Source of the DNA: Hylemonella sp. UBA6679
GTDB lineage: Bacteria; Pseudomonadota; Gammaproteobacteria; Burkholderiales; Burkholderiaceae_C
Length of the DNA stretch: 43,314 nucleotides
Reading direction: 5' to 3'
NCBI GenBank assembly: GCA_002454975.1
Contig: DKJZ01000112.1
Span: 4,546 to 47,859 of the forward strand
In this document: positions 22,705 through 30,156 of the stretch, piece after piece
Position numbering within the stretch: the stretch's first letter is position 1
Layout: each line of letters starts with the position of its first letter
The notes under the pieces: generated by a model
What the model saw: the letters and a program-made list of their open reading frames with translations, nothing else
Told to the model about the DNA's origin: nothing
The model's database searches: none
Position numbers and translations under genes: made by a program

Positions 22705-23991
22705 CTAGCAGCCGCGGGTGATGGGCATCTCCACCTCACGCGGGGAGACGGCGTACTTGCCCAACTCGAGCTTGGCAATGGCGTTGCGGTGCACCTCGTC
22801 GGGGCCGTCGGCAAAGCGCAAGGTGCGCGCGTGGGCGTAGGCGTTGGCCAGCGGAAAGTCTTGGCTCATGCCGCCGCCACCGTGCACTTGCATGGCCCAG
22901 TCAATCACTTGGCAGGCCATGCTGGGGGCCACCACCTTGATCATGGCGATCTCAGACTTGGCTGCCTTGTTACCAGCCTTGTCCATGATCCACGCGGCCT
23001 TGAGGGTCAGCAGACGGGCCATGTCAATTTTGCAGCGAGCTTCGGCAATGCGCTCTTGCGTCACGGTTTGCGAGGCCACGGTTTTGCCAAAGGCCACGCG
23101 GCTTGAGGCGCGCTTGCACATGAGTTCCAAAGCGCGCTCGGCCTGACCGATCAAACGCATGCAGTGGTGAATGCGCCCGGGGCCTAAGCGGCCTTGCGCG
23201 ATCTCAAAACCACGGCCCTGGCCCAGCAAGATGTTGCTGGCTGGCACGCGCACGTTGTCAAAAATCACTTCCATGTGGCCGTGGGGCGCGTCGTCGTAGC
23301 CCATCACGCTCAAAGGGCGAATGATTTTCACGCCCGGGGTGTTGACGGGCACGAGCACCATGCTTTGCTGGCTGTGGCGCGGGGCGTCAGGGTCGCTCTT
23401 GCCCATGGTGATCATGATCTGGCAGCGTGGGTCGCCCGCACCCGAGATCCACCACTTGCGGCCGTTGATCACGTACTCATCGCCCACCAACTCGATGCGG
23501 GTGGCGATGTTGGTGGCGTCGCTCGAGGCCACATCGGGCTCGGTCATGGCAAAGGCCGAGCGGATTTCGCCGCGCAGCAGGGGCTTGAGCCATTTTTCTT
23601 TGTGTTCTTCGTTGCCGTAGCGCGCGATGGTTTCCATGTTGCCGGTGTCGGGTGCCGAGCAGTTGAAAACTTCGCTGGCCCACACCACACGGCCCATGAT
23701 TTCGGCCAGCGGGGCGTACTCTTGGTTGGTCAGGCCCGCGCCTGAATACTCAGCCGAGAGGCCAGCGTGGGCGGCAGAGTCCACCGGCAAGAACAGGTTC
23801 CACAAACCAGCAGCGCGTGCTTTGGGTTTGAGTTGTTCGATGGTTTGCAGCGGCGTCCAGCGCTTGCCTGCAGCCGTGTTGGCTTCGAGCTCGGCGTGGT
23901 AAGCGTCTTCGTTGGGGTAGATGTGCTCGTCCATGAAACGCTGCAGGCGGGCTTGCAGGTCTTTGACCTTGTCTGAAAACTCAAAATCCAT
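22705..23991 (-). CDS. Acyl-CoA dehydrogenase, ACAD10/11-like (LvaC-like)
   Basis: This 428-aa flavoenzyme has the acyl-CoA dehydrogenase layout: N-terminal helical domain, beta domain with AFAMTEPDVASSDATNI, MIRWWISGAGDPRC-type strands, and C-terminal helices with MHGGGG (VHGGGGMSQDFPLANAYAHAR). The ending RFADGPDEVHRNAIAKLEL matches the C-terminus of ACAD11 rather than FadE or short-chain enzymes. ACAD10/11 and the bacterial LvaC act together with an APH-type kinase domain to remove a 4-hydroxy group from acyl-CoA as a phosphate ester. Here the kinase is the next gene upstream, 33 bp away. AAGGAG (about 23998-24003) precedes the ATG. The substrate is not determined by sequence; ordinary FAD-dependent acyl-CoA dehydrogenation is the alternative. 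Confidence 0.85.
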   Translation of the reverse strand: MDFEFSDKVKDLQARLQRFMDEHIYPNEDAYHAELEANTAAGKRWTPLQTIEQLKPKARAAGLWNLFLPVDSAAHAGLSAEYSGAGLTNQEYAPLAEIMGRVVWASEVFNCSAPDTGNMETIARYGNEEHKEKWLKPLLRGEIRSAFAMTEPDVASSDATNIATRIELVGDEYVINGRKWWISGAGDPRCQIMITMGKSDPDAPRHSQQSMVLVPVNTPGVKIIRPLSVMGYDDAPHGHMEVIFDNVRVPASNILLGQGRGFEIAQGRLGPGRIHHCMRLIGQAERALELMCKRASSRVAFGKTVASQTVTQERIAEARCKIDMARLLTLKAAWIMDKAGNKAAKSEIAMIKVVAPSMACQVIDWAMQVHGGGGMSQDFPLANAYAHARTLRFADGPDEVHRNAIAKLELGKYAVSPREVEMPITRGC

Positions 23992-24024
23992 CGTGGTCTC
24001 CTTGTGTTGAATCTGTGGGTGGGT

Positions 24025-25113
24025 TTAGCCCTGGCGTTGCGCGATGGCCCAGGCCATTTCTGCCAGCGGTCGCGCGCCAGCGGCCGATTTGACGGCCTGC
24101 TCGCTCGAGGCGGTGCCGTTTTCCACCCGCTTGGCGATGCCTTGCAAAATCGCAGCCATGCGAAACATGTTGTAGGCCATGTAGAAGTTCCAGTCTTTGG
24201 CCAGTGCGTCTGGGGTGGTGATGCCGGTGCGCTCGCAGTACAGGCGGATGTACTCGGATTCTTGGGGGATGCCCAAAGCCTCAAGATCGAGCCCGCCCAC
24301 GCCGCGGAACTGGCCCGGCGCAATGTGCCAGGCCATGCAGTGGTAGCTGAAATCGGCCAGTGGGTGGCCCAGGGTGGAGAGCTCCCAGTCGAGCACGGCA
24401 ATCACGCGGGGCTCGGTGGGGTGAAACATCAGGTTGTCCAGGCGGTAGTCGCCGTGCACGATGCTCACCAGTGCCTCGTCTTTGGCACCCGCGGGCATGT
24501 TGGCGGGCAGCCAAGCCATGAGCTGGTCCATCTCGGGAATAGGCTGGGTGATGGAGGCCACGTACTGCTTGCTCCAGCGACCAATTTGGCGCTCGATGTA
24601 GTTGCCTGGCTTGCCGTAGTTGGCCAGGCCACGATCGGCAAATCTCACCGCGTGCAGGGCCGCGATCACACGGTTCATTTCCAGGTAAATGGCGCGGCGC
24701 TCGGCCTGGCTCATGCCAGGCAGTGACTGGTCCCACAAGACGCGACCCTGCATGAACTCCATAACGTAAAACGCGCGGCCAATCACCGATTCGTCTTCGC
24801 ACAGCACATGCATGTGTGGCACGGGCACGTCGGTGCCTTGCAGGCCGCTCATGACGGCAAACTCGCGCTCAATCGCGTGGGCCGATGGCAGCAGCTTGGC
24901 CACTGGGCCAGGCTTGGCGCGCATCACATAGCTTTGCTTGGGCGTGATGAGTTTGAATGTGGGGTTGGATTGGCCGCCCTTGAACGCCTCGACGGTGAGC
25001 GGGCCCTCAAAGCCTGTGAGGTGGGCGCTCAGCCAAGCAGCCAAGGCATCTTGGTCAAACGCGTGGGCAGAGGGCACGGGCTTGGTGCCAATGAAATGGT
25101 CGAAGTCAGACAT
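24025..25113 (-). CDS. APH-type phosphotransferase, ACAD10/11 N-domain-like (LvaA-like)
   Basis: This 362-aa protein belongs to the aminoglycoside-phosphotransferase-like kinase fold in its ACAD10/11-associated branch. Features are the N-terminal GGQSNPTFKL glycine-rich loop, YVMRAKPG with the ATP-lysine region (residues 62-69), the catalytic loop HGDYRLDNLMFHP (H220, D222, N227) and IAVLDWELSTLGHPLADF (D242, the DFG-like metal ligand). In the Lva/ACAD11 system this kinase phosphorylates 4-hydroxyacyl-CoA so that the paired flavoprotein can eliminate phosphate. It starts 6 bp downstream of the Crp/Fnr gene's stop and ends 33 bp ahead of the acyl-CoA dehydrogenase gene, consistent with one transcript. 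Antibiotic resistance is unlikely: sequence and context fit CoA-ester metabolism. Confidence 0.85.
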   Translation of the reverse strand: MSDFDHFIGTKPVPSAHAFDQDALAAWLSAHLTGFEGPLTVEAFKGGQSNPTFKLITPKQSYVMRAKPGPVAKLLPSAHAIEREFAVMSGLQGTDVPVPHMHVLCEDESVIGRAFYVMEFMQGRVLWDQSLPGMSQAERRAIYLEMNRVIAALHAVRFADRGLANYGKPGNYIERQIGRWSKQYVASITQPIPEMDQLMAWLPANMPAGAKDEALVSIVHGDYRLDNLMFHPTEPRVIAVLDWELSTLGHPLADFSYHCMAWHIAPGQFRGVGGLDLEALGIPQESEYIRLYCERTGITTPDALAKDWNFYMAYNMFRMAAILQGIAKRVENGTASSEQAVKSAAGARPLAEMAWAIAQRQG

Positions 25114-25119
25114 GTCGGT

Positions 25120-25839
25120 TCAGTGGTCGGAGGTGATGATGTGCATGAGGGCTTCGCGGTTGCGCACCACCAGGCCGCCGGGCTCGATGCGGATGACCTC
25201 ATCGCGCTCCATGGCTTTGAGCTCTTGGTTGACGCGCTGGCGCGAGGCGCCCAGCAGCTGGGCGAGTTCTTCTTGCGCGAGTTGCAGGCCAATGCGCATC
25301 TCGGTGCCGTGGTTCAAAGACGCTATGCCGTAGCTGCGCAAGAGGTGCAGCAGTTGCTTTGCCAAACGTGCACGCAAGGGCAGGGTGTTGAGGTCTTCGA
25401 CCAAGCCGTAAAGCTGGCGAATGCGCCGGGCGTGCAGGCGCAACACGGCTTCGTACAGCTCAGGGTGCGTGGCCAGAATTTTTTTGAAATCGTGCACCGA
25501 GACGCACAAGATGGTGCTGTCGCCGTGGGCGTACACGTCGTGCGTGCGGCGTTCGCCATCAAAAATAGCCACGTCGCCGAACCAGATGCCCGGCTCGACG
25601 TAGTTCAGGGTGATTTGCTTGCCCGACAAGCTCGTGGAGCTGACCTTGACCGCACCTTTGGCGCAGGCCATCCATTCTTCGGGTGGGTCGCCACGGGCGC
25701 AAATGAGCTCGCCGTCTTTGAAGCGACGCACGTACGCACCGCGCAAGATGTCGTGCCGCAGGGAAGGGGAGAGCGTGTTGAACCAGCGCCCAGCGTTGAT
25801 GGCCGCGCGTTCTTCAAGGGAGAGTATGGGTTCATCCAT
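25120..25839 (-). CDS. Crp/Fnr-family transcriptional regulator
   Basis: This 239-aa protein has a cyclic-nucleotide-binding-like beta barrel (about residues 25-130: FKDGELICARGDPPEEWMACAKGAVKV...PGIWFGDVAIFDGERR), a dimerisation helix (PELYEAVLRLHARRIRQLYGLVED) and a C-terminal winged helix (LQLAQEELAQLLGASRQRVNQELKAMERDEVI). The GDVAIFDGERRTH pocket resembles the CRP phosphate cassette only in part, and there is no FNR-type N-terminal cysteine cluster, so its ligand is unknown. I chose ATG 25839 (MDEPIL); the alternative at 25911 would add 24 atypical residues. It lies between the isomerase and kinase genes, 128 bp from the former. It probably controls this catabolic operon, although it could act more widely. 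Confidence 0.85.
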   Translation of the reverse strand: MDEPILSLEERAAINAGRWFNTLSPSLRHDILRGAYVRRFKDGELICARGDPPEEWMACAKGAVKVSSTSLSGKQITLNYVEPGIWFGDVAIFDGERRTHDVYAHGDSTILCVSVHDFKKILATHPELYEAVLRLHARRIRQLYGLVEDLNTLPLRARLAKQLLHLLRSYGIASLNHGTEMRIGLQLAQEELAQLLGASRQRVNQELKAMERDEVIRIEPGGLVVRNREALMHIITSDH

Positions 25840-25967
25840 GGTCAAGCATCTCAGCGCTGGGCGCTTGGCGCCCTGGCGTTCAAACCCCATTGTGGCGCCT
25901 GGGCGCAGCACCGTGCGGCCTCAACTGTCGCTTGGGTGTCTGAGCGGGCGGGGGCCAAGGTGCCGTC

Positions 25968-26747
25968 TCAGAGGTAGTTGGGGGGCTCTTTGTTGAGAAA
26001 CGCTGCCATGCCGATGCCCGCATTCGGGTGGTGCAGGTTTTTCACAAAGTGGTCACGCTCGAGCTTGAGGTGGGCGTGCAAATCTTGCCCAGGGGCGGCG
26101 TTGACCAGCTCTTTGACGCTGGCCAAGGCGTTGCCCGCGCGGTGGTTGAGCCGCTCGGCCAGCGCCAAAGCGTCGGCCAAGGCCTGGCCGTGGCCACTCA
26201 GGTGGTTGACCACGCCCAACTCGTGCAGACGCGGTGCACCCAGGCGCGCGCCGGTGAGCATGAGCTCGGTGGCAAGCTGGCGCGGCAAAAGCCGGCTCAA
26301 GGCCCAGCTGCCCCCGCCATCGGGCGACAGGCCCACCGAGCTGTAGGCCATGACAAACACCGCATCGCTGGCTGCCACGATCAAATCGCAGGCCAGGGCC
26401 AGGGAAAAGCCTGCACCAGCAGCTGGGCCTTCCACCGCGGCAATGACAGGCTTGGGAAAATTCCGAATGGCCTCGATCCAGTCGTGCAGGCCTTCGATGC
26501 TTTGGGCTTGCACCTCGGGGTCTTGTTGGCGGTTGGCCAGCAAGCGTTGCAGGTTGCCGCCGGCACAAAAGGCGTCGTCTTCGCCGGTGAAGATGACGCA
26601 GCCCACATCGGGGTTGTTTTCAGCCGCGCTCAGGGCCTCGAACCCGGCAGCGTACATCTCTGGCCCCAAGGCGTTGCGCAAACCCGGGTTGGAGAGCGTG
26701 AGCACCAGGGTGCGGCCCTGGCTGGTGCTTTTGAGTTCGGCGCCCAT
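25968..26747 (-). CDS. Enoyl-CoA hydratase/isomerase family protein, PaaG-like
   Basis: This 259-aa crotonase-fold protein has the CoA-ester oxyanion loops DDAFCAGGNLQ (residues 57-67) and GPAAGAGFSLALACDL (107-122). The two glutamates that define crotonase hydratases are absent: the first site is S115 and the second is Y135. The PaaG-type motif FVMAYSSVGLSPDGGGSW is present, with D143 at the position of the PaaG isomerase aspartate. It is therefore more probably an isomerase of the PaaG or delta3-delta2-enoyl-CoA kind than a hydratase. It starts 4 bp after the 3-hydroxyacyl-CoA dehydrogenase stop and ends 128 bp ahead of the Crp/Fnr gene. The exact substrate cannot be read from sequence. Confidence 0.85.
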   Translation of the reverse strand: MGAELKSTSQGRTLVLTLSNPGLRNALGPEMYAAGFEALSAAENNPDVGCVIFTGEDDAFCAGGNLQRLLANRQQDPEVQAQSIEGLHDWIEAIRNFPKPVIAAVEGPAAGAGFSLALACDLIVAASDAVFVMAYSSVGLSPDGGGSWALSRLLPRQLATELMLTGARLGAPRLHELGVVNHLSGHGQALADALALAERLNHRAGNALASVKELVNAAPGQDLHAHLKLERDHFVKNLHHPNAGIGMAAFLNKEPPNYL

Positions 26748-26751
26748 GGCC

Positions 26752-28272
26752 TCAGGCCTCCACGTGCATGAGGCTCAGGCCGATCGCGCCACGGCGGCGC
26801 AGCCAGGGGCTGGGGCGGTAGCGCTGGTCGCCGTACACGGTTTGCATGTTGAACAGCACTTCGAGCACATTGGTCGGGCCGGCCATGTTACCCATGGCCA
26901 AGGGGCCTTGGGGGTAACCCAAGCCAAGGGTGACCGCGGTTTCCAGGTCTTGCGGGGAGCAAACGCCTTGTTGGCAAATGTCGCTGGCAATGTTGATGAT
27001 GGTGGCCAGCACCCGCTGGGTGACAAAGCCGCCGCTGTCGCGAATCACGCTCACGGCCTTGCCGTCGCGCGCAAACAGGGCGTGGGCTGCGGCCACCATG
27101 TCGGGGCGGGTGGCGGGGTTGGTGGCCAGCACGCGGCGCTTGGTCATCGCGTCGTCGAGCAGCATGTCGATGCCCACGGTGCGCGCGGGGTCCAGGCGCT
27201 CCACCACGGCCACGGTGGTCACATCAAAACCCAGGGGGGCGACGATGGTCAAAGCTTGCGCAGAGGGCGATTGGCCGGTTTCAATTTTCGCGCCCAGGTC
27301 TTTGAGCAACTGGAGCAACTCAGCGCGGCGCGCCGCGCGGGACGACACCCAGACCGGCGGCATCTCATCGACCACAGGCACGGCAGGTTCAGGCGCGATT
27401 TGCGCTTTGCCATCGGTGTATTTGTAAAAGCCTTCACCGGTTTTGCGGCCCAGCACCCCACCGGCCAAACGCTGCGCGGTGATGACGCTGGGGCGGTAAC
27501 GCGCCTCTTCAAAGTACTGGTGGTAGATGGATTCCATCACCGGGTGCGACACGTCCAGCGCCGTGAGGTCCATCAACTCAAAGGGGCCGAGTTTGAAGCC
27601 GGCTTGGTCGCGCAAAATGCGGTCGATGGTGGCAAAGTCCGACACGCCTTCATTGACGATGCGCAGCGCCTCGGTGCCGTAACCGCGCCCGGCGTGGTTG
27701 ACGATGAAGCCCGGGGTGTCTTGCGCGGTCACGGGCTTGTGGCCCATTTGCAAGGCATAGGCGCTGAGTTGCTCGCACACCGCAGCGTCTGTTTTCAAGC
27801 CAGCAATCACTTCCACCACCTTCATCAGTGGCACGGGGTTGAAGAAGTGGTAGCCCGCAAAGCGCCCGGGCTGCTTGAGCTTGGCCGCAATGGCCGTGAC
27901 GGACAGCGACGAGGTGTTGGTGGCCAGCACTGCGGTGGGCGCGACCAAGGCTTCGAGGTCGGCAAACAATTTGGCTTTGACCTCGAGCTTCTCAACGATG
28001 GCTTCAACCACCAGGTCGCAGCCGCTCAGGTCAGACAGGCTCGCTGCCGTCTTCACATTCGCTTTGTAGCTGCTCACTTGCTCGGGGCTCAAGCGACCTT
28101 TTTCGGCCAACTTGTCCCACTGTTGGTACAGCGCGTCTTGCGCCGCGGCCATGGCCTGCGCCTGGGTGTCGTGCAAAAGAACGGTGCTGCCGGCCTGTGC
28201 GGCAATTTGTGCAATACCGCGCCCCATGGCGCCTGTGCCGACCACGCCGACGGTGTTGAAAATCACATTCAT
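26752..28272 (-). CDS. 3-hydroxyacyl-CoA dehydrogenase, PaaH-like
   Basis: This 506-aa protein is a long-form 3-hydroxyacyl-CoA dehydrogenase with duplicated C-terminal domains. It has the NAD site VGVVGTGAMGRGIAQIAA (about residues 8-25), VVEAIVEKLEVK, ATNTSSLSVTAI, and the catalytic His region GYHFFNPVPLMKVVEVI. The first C-terminal repeat has RDQAGFKLGPFELMDLTALDV and the second MTKRRVLATNPATRPDM with GGFVTQRVLATIINIA and GNMAGPTNVLEV. This architecture and length match PaaH/HbdA-type enzymes. It should oxidise (S)-3-hydroxyacyl-CoA to 3-oxoacyl-CoA. It lies 14 bp downstream of the 2-hydroxyacid dehydrogenase gene and 4 bp before the isomerase gene. No thiolase gene is present in the window. 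Confidence 0.92.
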   Translation of the reverse strand: MNVIFNTVGVVGTGAMGRGIAQIAAQAGSTVLLHDTQAQAMAAAQDALYQQWDKLAEKGRLSPEQVSSYKANVKTAASLSDLSGCDLVVEAIVEKLEVKAKLFADLEALVAPTAVLATNTSSLSVTAIAAKLKQPGRFAGYHFFNPVPLMKVVEVIAGLKTDAAVCEQLSAYALQMGHKPVTAQDTPGFIVNHAGRGYGTEALRIVNEGVSDFATIDRILRDQAGFKLGPFELMDLTALDVSHPVMESIYHQYFEEARYRPSVITAQRLAGGVLGRKTGEGFYKYTDGKAQIAPEPAVPVVDEMPPVWVSSRAARRAELLQLLKDLGAKIETGQSPSAQALTIVAPLGFDVTTVAVVERLDPARTVGIDMLLDDAMTKRRVLATNPATRPDMVAAAHALFARDGKAVSVIRDSGGFVTQRVLATIINIASDICQQGVCSPQDLETAVTLGLGYPQGPLAMGNMAGPTNVLEVLFNMQTVYGDQRYRPSPWLRRRGAIGLSLMHVEA

Positions 28273-28286
28273 GGTTAAGCTCAGAT

Positions 28287-29294
28287 TCAGCGACGCACTT
28301 GCAATGCGCCAGGGTTGACGATGTTGGTAGGGGTGCCTTCGATGAAGTTCACCACGTTGTCAAACGCGGCGCCGAAGTACAGCTCGTAGGTATTTTGCTC
28401 AACGTAGCCTATGTGCGGTGTGCAAATGCAGTTTTCCAAACGCAAGAGCGCGTGGCCTTGCAAAATCGGCTCGGACTCAAAAACGTCCACCGCAGCCATG
28501 CCAGGGCGCCCACGGTTCAGGGCGCTGAGCAAGGCGTCTTGCTCGATCAGCTCGGCGCGCGAGGTGTTGACGATCAGGCCCGTGGTTTTCATGCGCGAAA
28601 GGTCTTCGAGGGTGACGATGCCACGCGTCACGTCATTGAGGCGCAAATGCAGGCTGATGATGTCGCAGTTTTCGAAGAAGCTGGCGCGGTCAGGGGCGGC
28701 TTCGTGACCGTCTTGCAGGGCCTTGAGGCGGGAGGCCTCGCGCCCCCACACCTGCACCCGCATGCCAAAGGCCTTGGCGTAACCCGCCACCAGTTGACCG
28801 ATCTTGCCGTAACCCCAGATGCCCAGGGTTTTGCCGTGCAAGACGCTGCCGATGTTGTAATTAGGCGGCATGGCGCTGGATTTGAGCCCCGACTGCTGCC
28901 AAGCCCCGTGCTTGAGGTTGCTGATGTACTGCGGCAAGCGGCGCATGGCGGCCATCACCAAGGCCCAGGTCAGCTCGGCCGGCGCGGTGGGCGAGCCCGT
29001 GCCATCGGCCACGGCTATGCCCCGCTCGGTGCAGGCGTCGATGTCGATGTGCGGGCCGGCCTTGCCAGTTTGCACAATGAGTTTGAGGCGGGGAAGTTTG
29101 TCCACCAAGGCGCGGTTGATGTGGGTGCGCTCACGAATGAGCACAATCACATCGGCATCTTTGAGGCGAATGGCCAGCTGGCCCAAGCCTTTGACGGTGT
29201 TGGTGTAAACCTTGGCGTTGTAGGGTTCGAGTTTAGAGGCGCAGTGCAGCTTGCGCACGGCGTCCTGGTAATCGTCGAGGATGACTATGTTCAT
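28287..29294 (-). CDS. D-2-hydroxyacid dehydrogenase family protein
   Basis: This 335-aa NAD(P)-dependent dehydrogenase begins MNIVILDDYQDAVRKL. It has the D-2-hydroxyacid dehydrogenase plan: substrate-binding lobes, nucleotide-binding GIWGYGKIGQLVAGYAKAFGM, Arg region LIVNTSRAELIEQDALL (the NTaRG-like motif), and a Glu/His pair in VFESEPI...TPHIGY. It should reduce or oxidise a 2-oxo/2-hydroxy acid; the substrate is unknown. It may start the operon with the 3-hydroxyacyl-CoA dehydrogenase, 14 bp downstream. ATG 29294 is used; a TTG at 29315 would add seven residues. Its Shine-Dalgarno sequence is unclear (GGGGG adjoins the ATG). It lies 62 bp after lexA with no terminator between, so lexA read-through is possible. 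Confidence 0.88.
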   Translation of the reverse strand: MNIVILDDYQDAVRKLHCASKLEPYNAKVYTNTVKGLGQLAIRLKDADVIVLIRERTHINRALVDKLPRLKLIVQTGKAGPHIDIDACTERGIAVADGTGSPTAPAELTWALVMAAMRRLPQYISNLKHGAWQQSGLKSSAMPPNYNIGSVLHGKTLGIWGYGKIGQLVAGYAKAFGMRVQVWGREASRLKALQDGHEAAPDRASFFENCDIISLHLRLNDVTRGIVTLEDLSRMKTTGLIVNTSRAELIEQDALLSALNRGRPGMAAVDVFESEPILQGHALLRLENCICTPHIGYVEQNTYELYFGAAFDNVVNFIEGTPTNIVNPGALQVRR

Positions 29295-29356
29295 CCCCCT
29301 ATTGTGCCTGCCCAAAAGCTGGTTTTTGGACCTTCCGGGGCAGGCAAGGCCCTAAG

Positions 29357-30034
29357 TCACATCAGCATGGTGTTGCGGATCAGGCCCACGGCCAAGCCTT
29401 CAATTTCAAAGGGCTCGCCGGGTTCGACCACGATGGTCTGAAAGTCGGGGTTTTCTGGCAGCAGTTCGATCACGTCTTTGCCACGCCGAAAACGCTTGAC
29501 CGTGACCTCGTCGCCCAGGCGGGCCACCACGATTTGCCCGTTTTTGGCCTCTTTGGTGGCCTGCACGGCCAGCAGGTCGCCGTCCATGATGCCGGCATCG
29601 CGCATGGACATGCCGCGCACCTTGAGCAGGTAGTCGGGGCGGCGCTGAAACAGGCTGTTTTCCACGTAATAGGTTTGGTCCACATGCTCTTGCGCGAGAA
29701 TGGGCGAGCCGGCAGCCACGCGCCCAATCAGGGGCAGGGCCAGCTGGGCCAGGCCGGGCAGAGAAAATTGCGTGTCGCGCGAGGCGTTGAGCGACCGCAG
29801 GGCTTGGCTTTGCAGCCGAATGCCGCGCGAGGTGCCACTGACGAGCTCGATGACGCCTTTGCGGGCCAGAGCTTGCAGGTGCTCTTCGGCGGCATTGGCA
29901 GATTTGAAGCCCAGCTCGGAGGCGATTTCGGCGCGGGTGGGCGGTGCGCCGGTGCGGGCGATGGCGCTTTGAATCAAATCAAGGATCTGTTGCTGTCGTG
30001 CGGTGAGTTTGGCCGGAAACTGGGGCAAGTCCAT
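29357..30034 (-). CDS. lexA: LexA repressor
   Basis: This 225-aa SOS repressor has an N-terminal winged-helix domain (LTARQQQILDLIQSAIARTGAPPTRAEIASELGFKSANAAEEHLQALARKGVIEL, residues 10-64) and a C-terminal S24 peptidase-like domain. The self-cleavage site is A108-G109 (GRVAAGSPILA), the nucleophile S143 (GMSMRDAG) and the base K180 (DEVTVKRF). AAAGGAG lies 6 bp before the ATG at 30034. Two LexA boxes are present upstream. On activation by RecA-ssDNA it cleaves itself and frees its targets, including its own gene. The length is slightly longer than E. coli LexA (202 aa), typical of betaproteobacteria. Confidence 0.97.
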   Translation of the reverse strand: MDLPQFPAKLTARQQQILDLIQSAIARTGAPPTRAEIASELGFKSANAAEEHLQALARKGVIELVSGTSRGIRLQSQALRSLNASRDTQFSLPGLAQLALPLIGRVAAGSPILAQEHVDQTYYVENSLFQRRPDYLLKVRGMSMRDAGIMDGDLLAVQATKEAKNGQIVVARLGDEVTVKRFRRGKDVIELLPENPDFQTIVVEPGEPFEIEGLAVGLIRNTMLM

Positions 30035-30080
30035 GATGGGCTCCTTTCAAAGCGCCAGGTAAGTGATTGATTTGGCGCGA

Positions 30081-30136
30081 GTTACTGTTTGGATAACCAG
30101 TAACTGTATTTTTATTCAGTTGCCAGGGTTTGGCAA
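30081..30136. promoter_or_regulatory. Two LexA boxes in the lexA-asparaginase divergent promoter
   Basis: CTGTTTGGATAACCAG (30085-30100) and CTGTATTTTTATTCAG (30104-30119) each match CTGT-N8-ACAG with one mismatch, 19 bp apart. GTTACTG (30081-30087) is mirrored by CAGTAAC (30098-30104). On the minus strand TTGCCA (30131-30136) and AAAAAT (30108-30113) form a -35/-10 pair for lexA, with the -10 inside the second box. TTGCCA-gggtt-TGGCAA (30120-30136) is a further inverted repeat. Confidence 0.85.
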
Positions 30137-30156
30137 GTGACTTGAGGGAAATTCTT

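Noticed and set aside
24025..25113. Aminoglycoside resistance kinase
   Set aside because: The APH fold is shared, but the sequence and its acyl-CoA dehydrogenase neighbour match the ACAD10/11-associated kinase group.
26350..28278. Plus-strand open frame of 642 codons over the 3-hydroxyacyl-CoA dehydrogenase gene
   Set aside because: It is an antisense shadow with no recognisable domain and an atypical His/Gly/Arg-rich composition. The minus strand carries clear NAD-binding and catalytic motifs.
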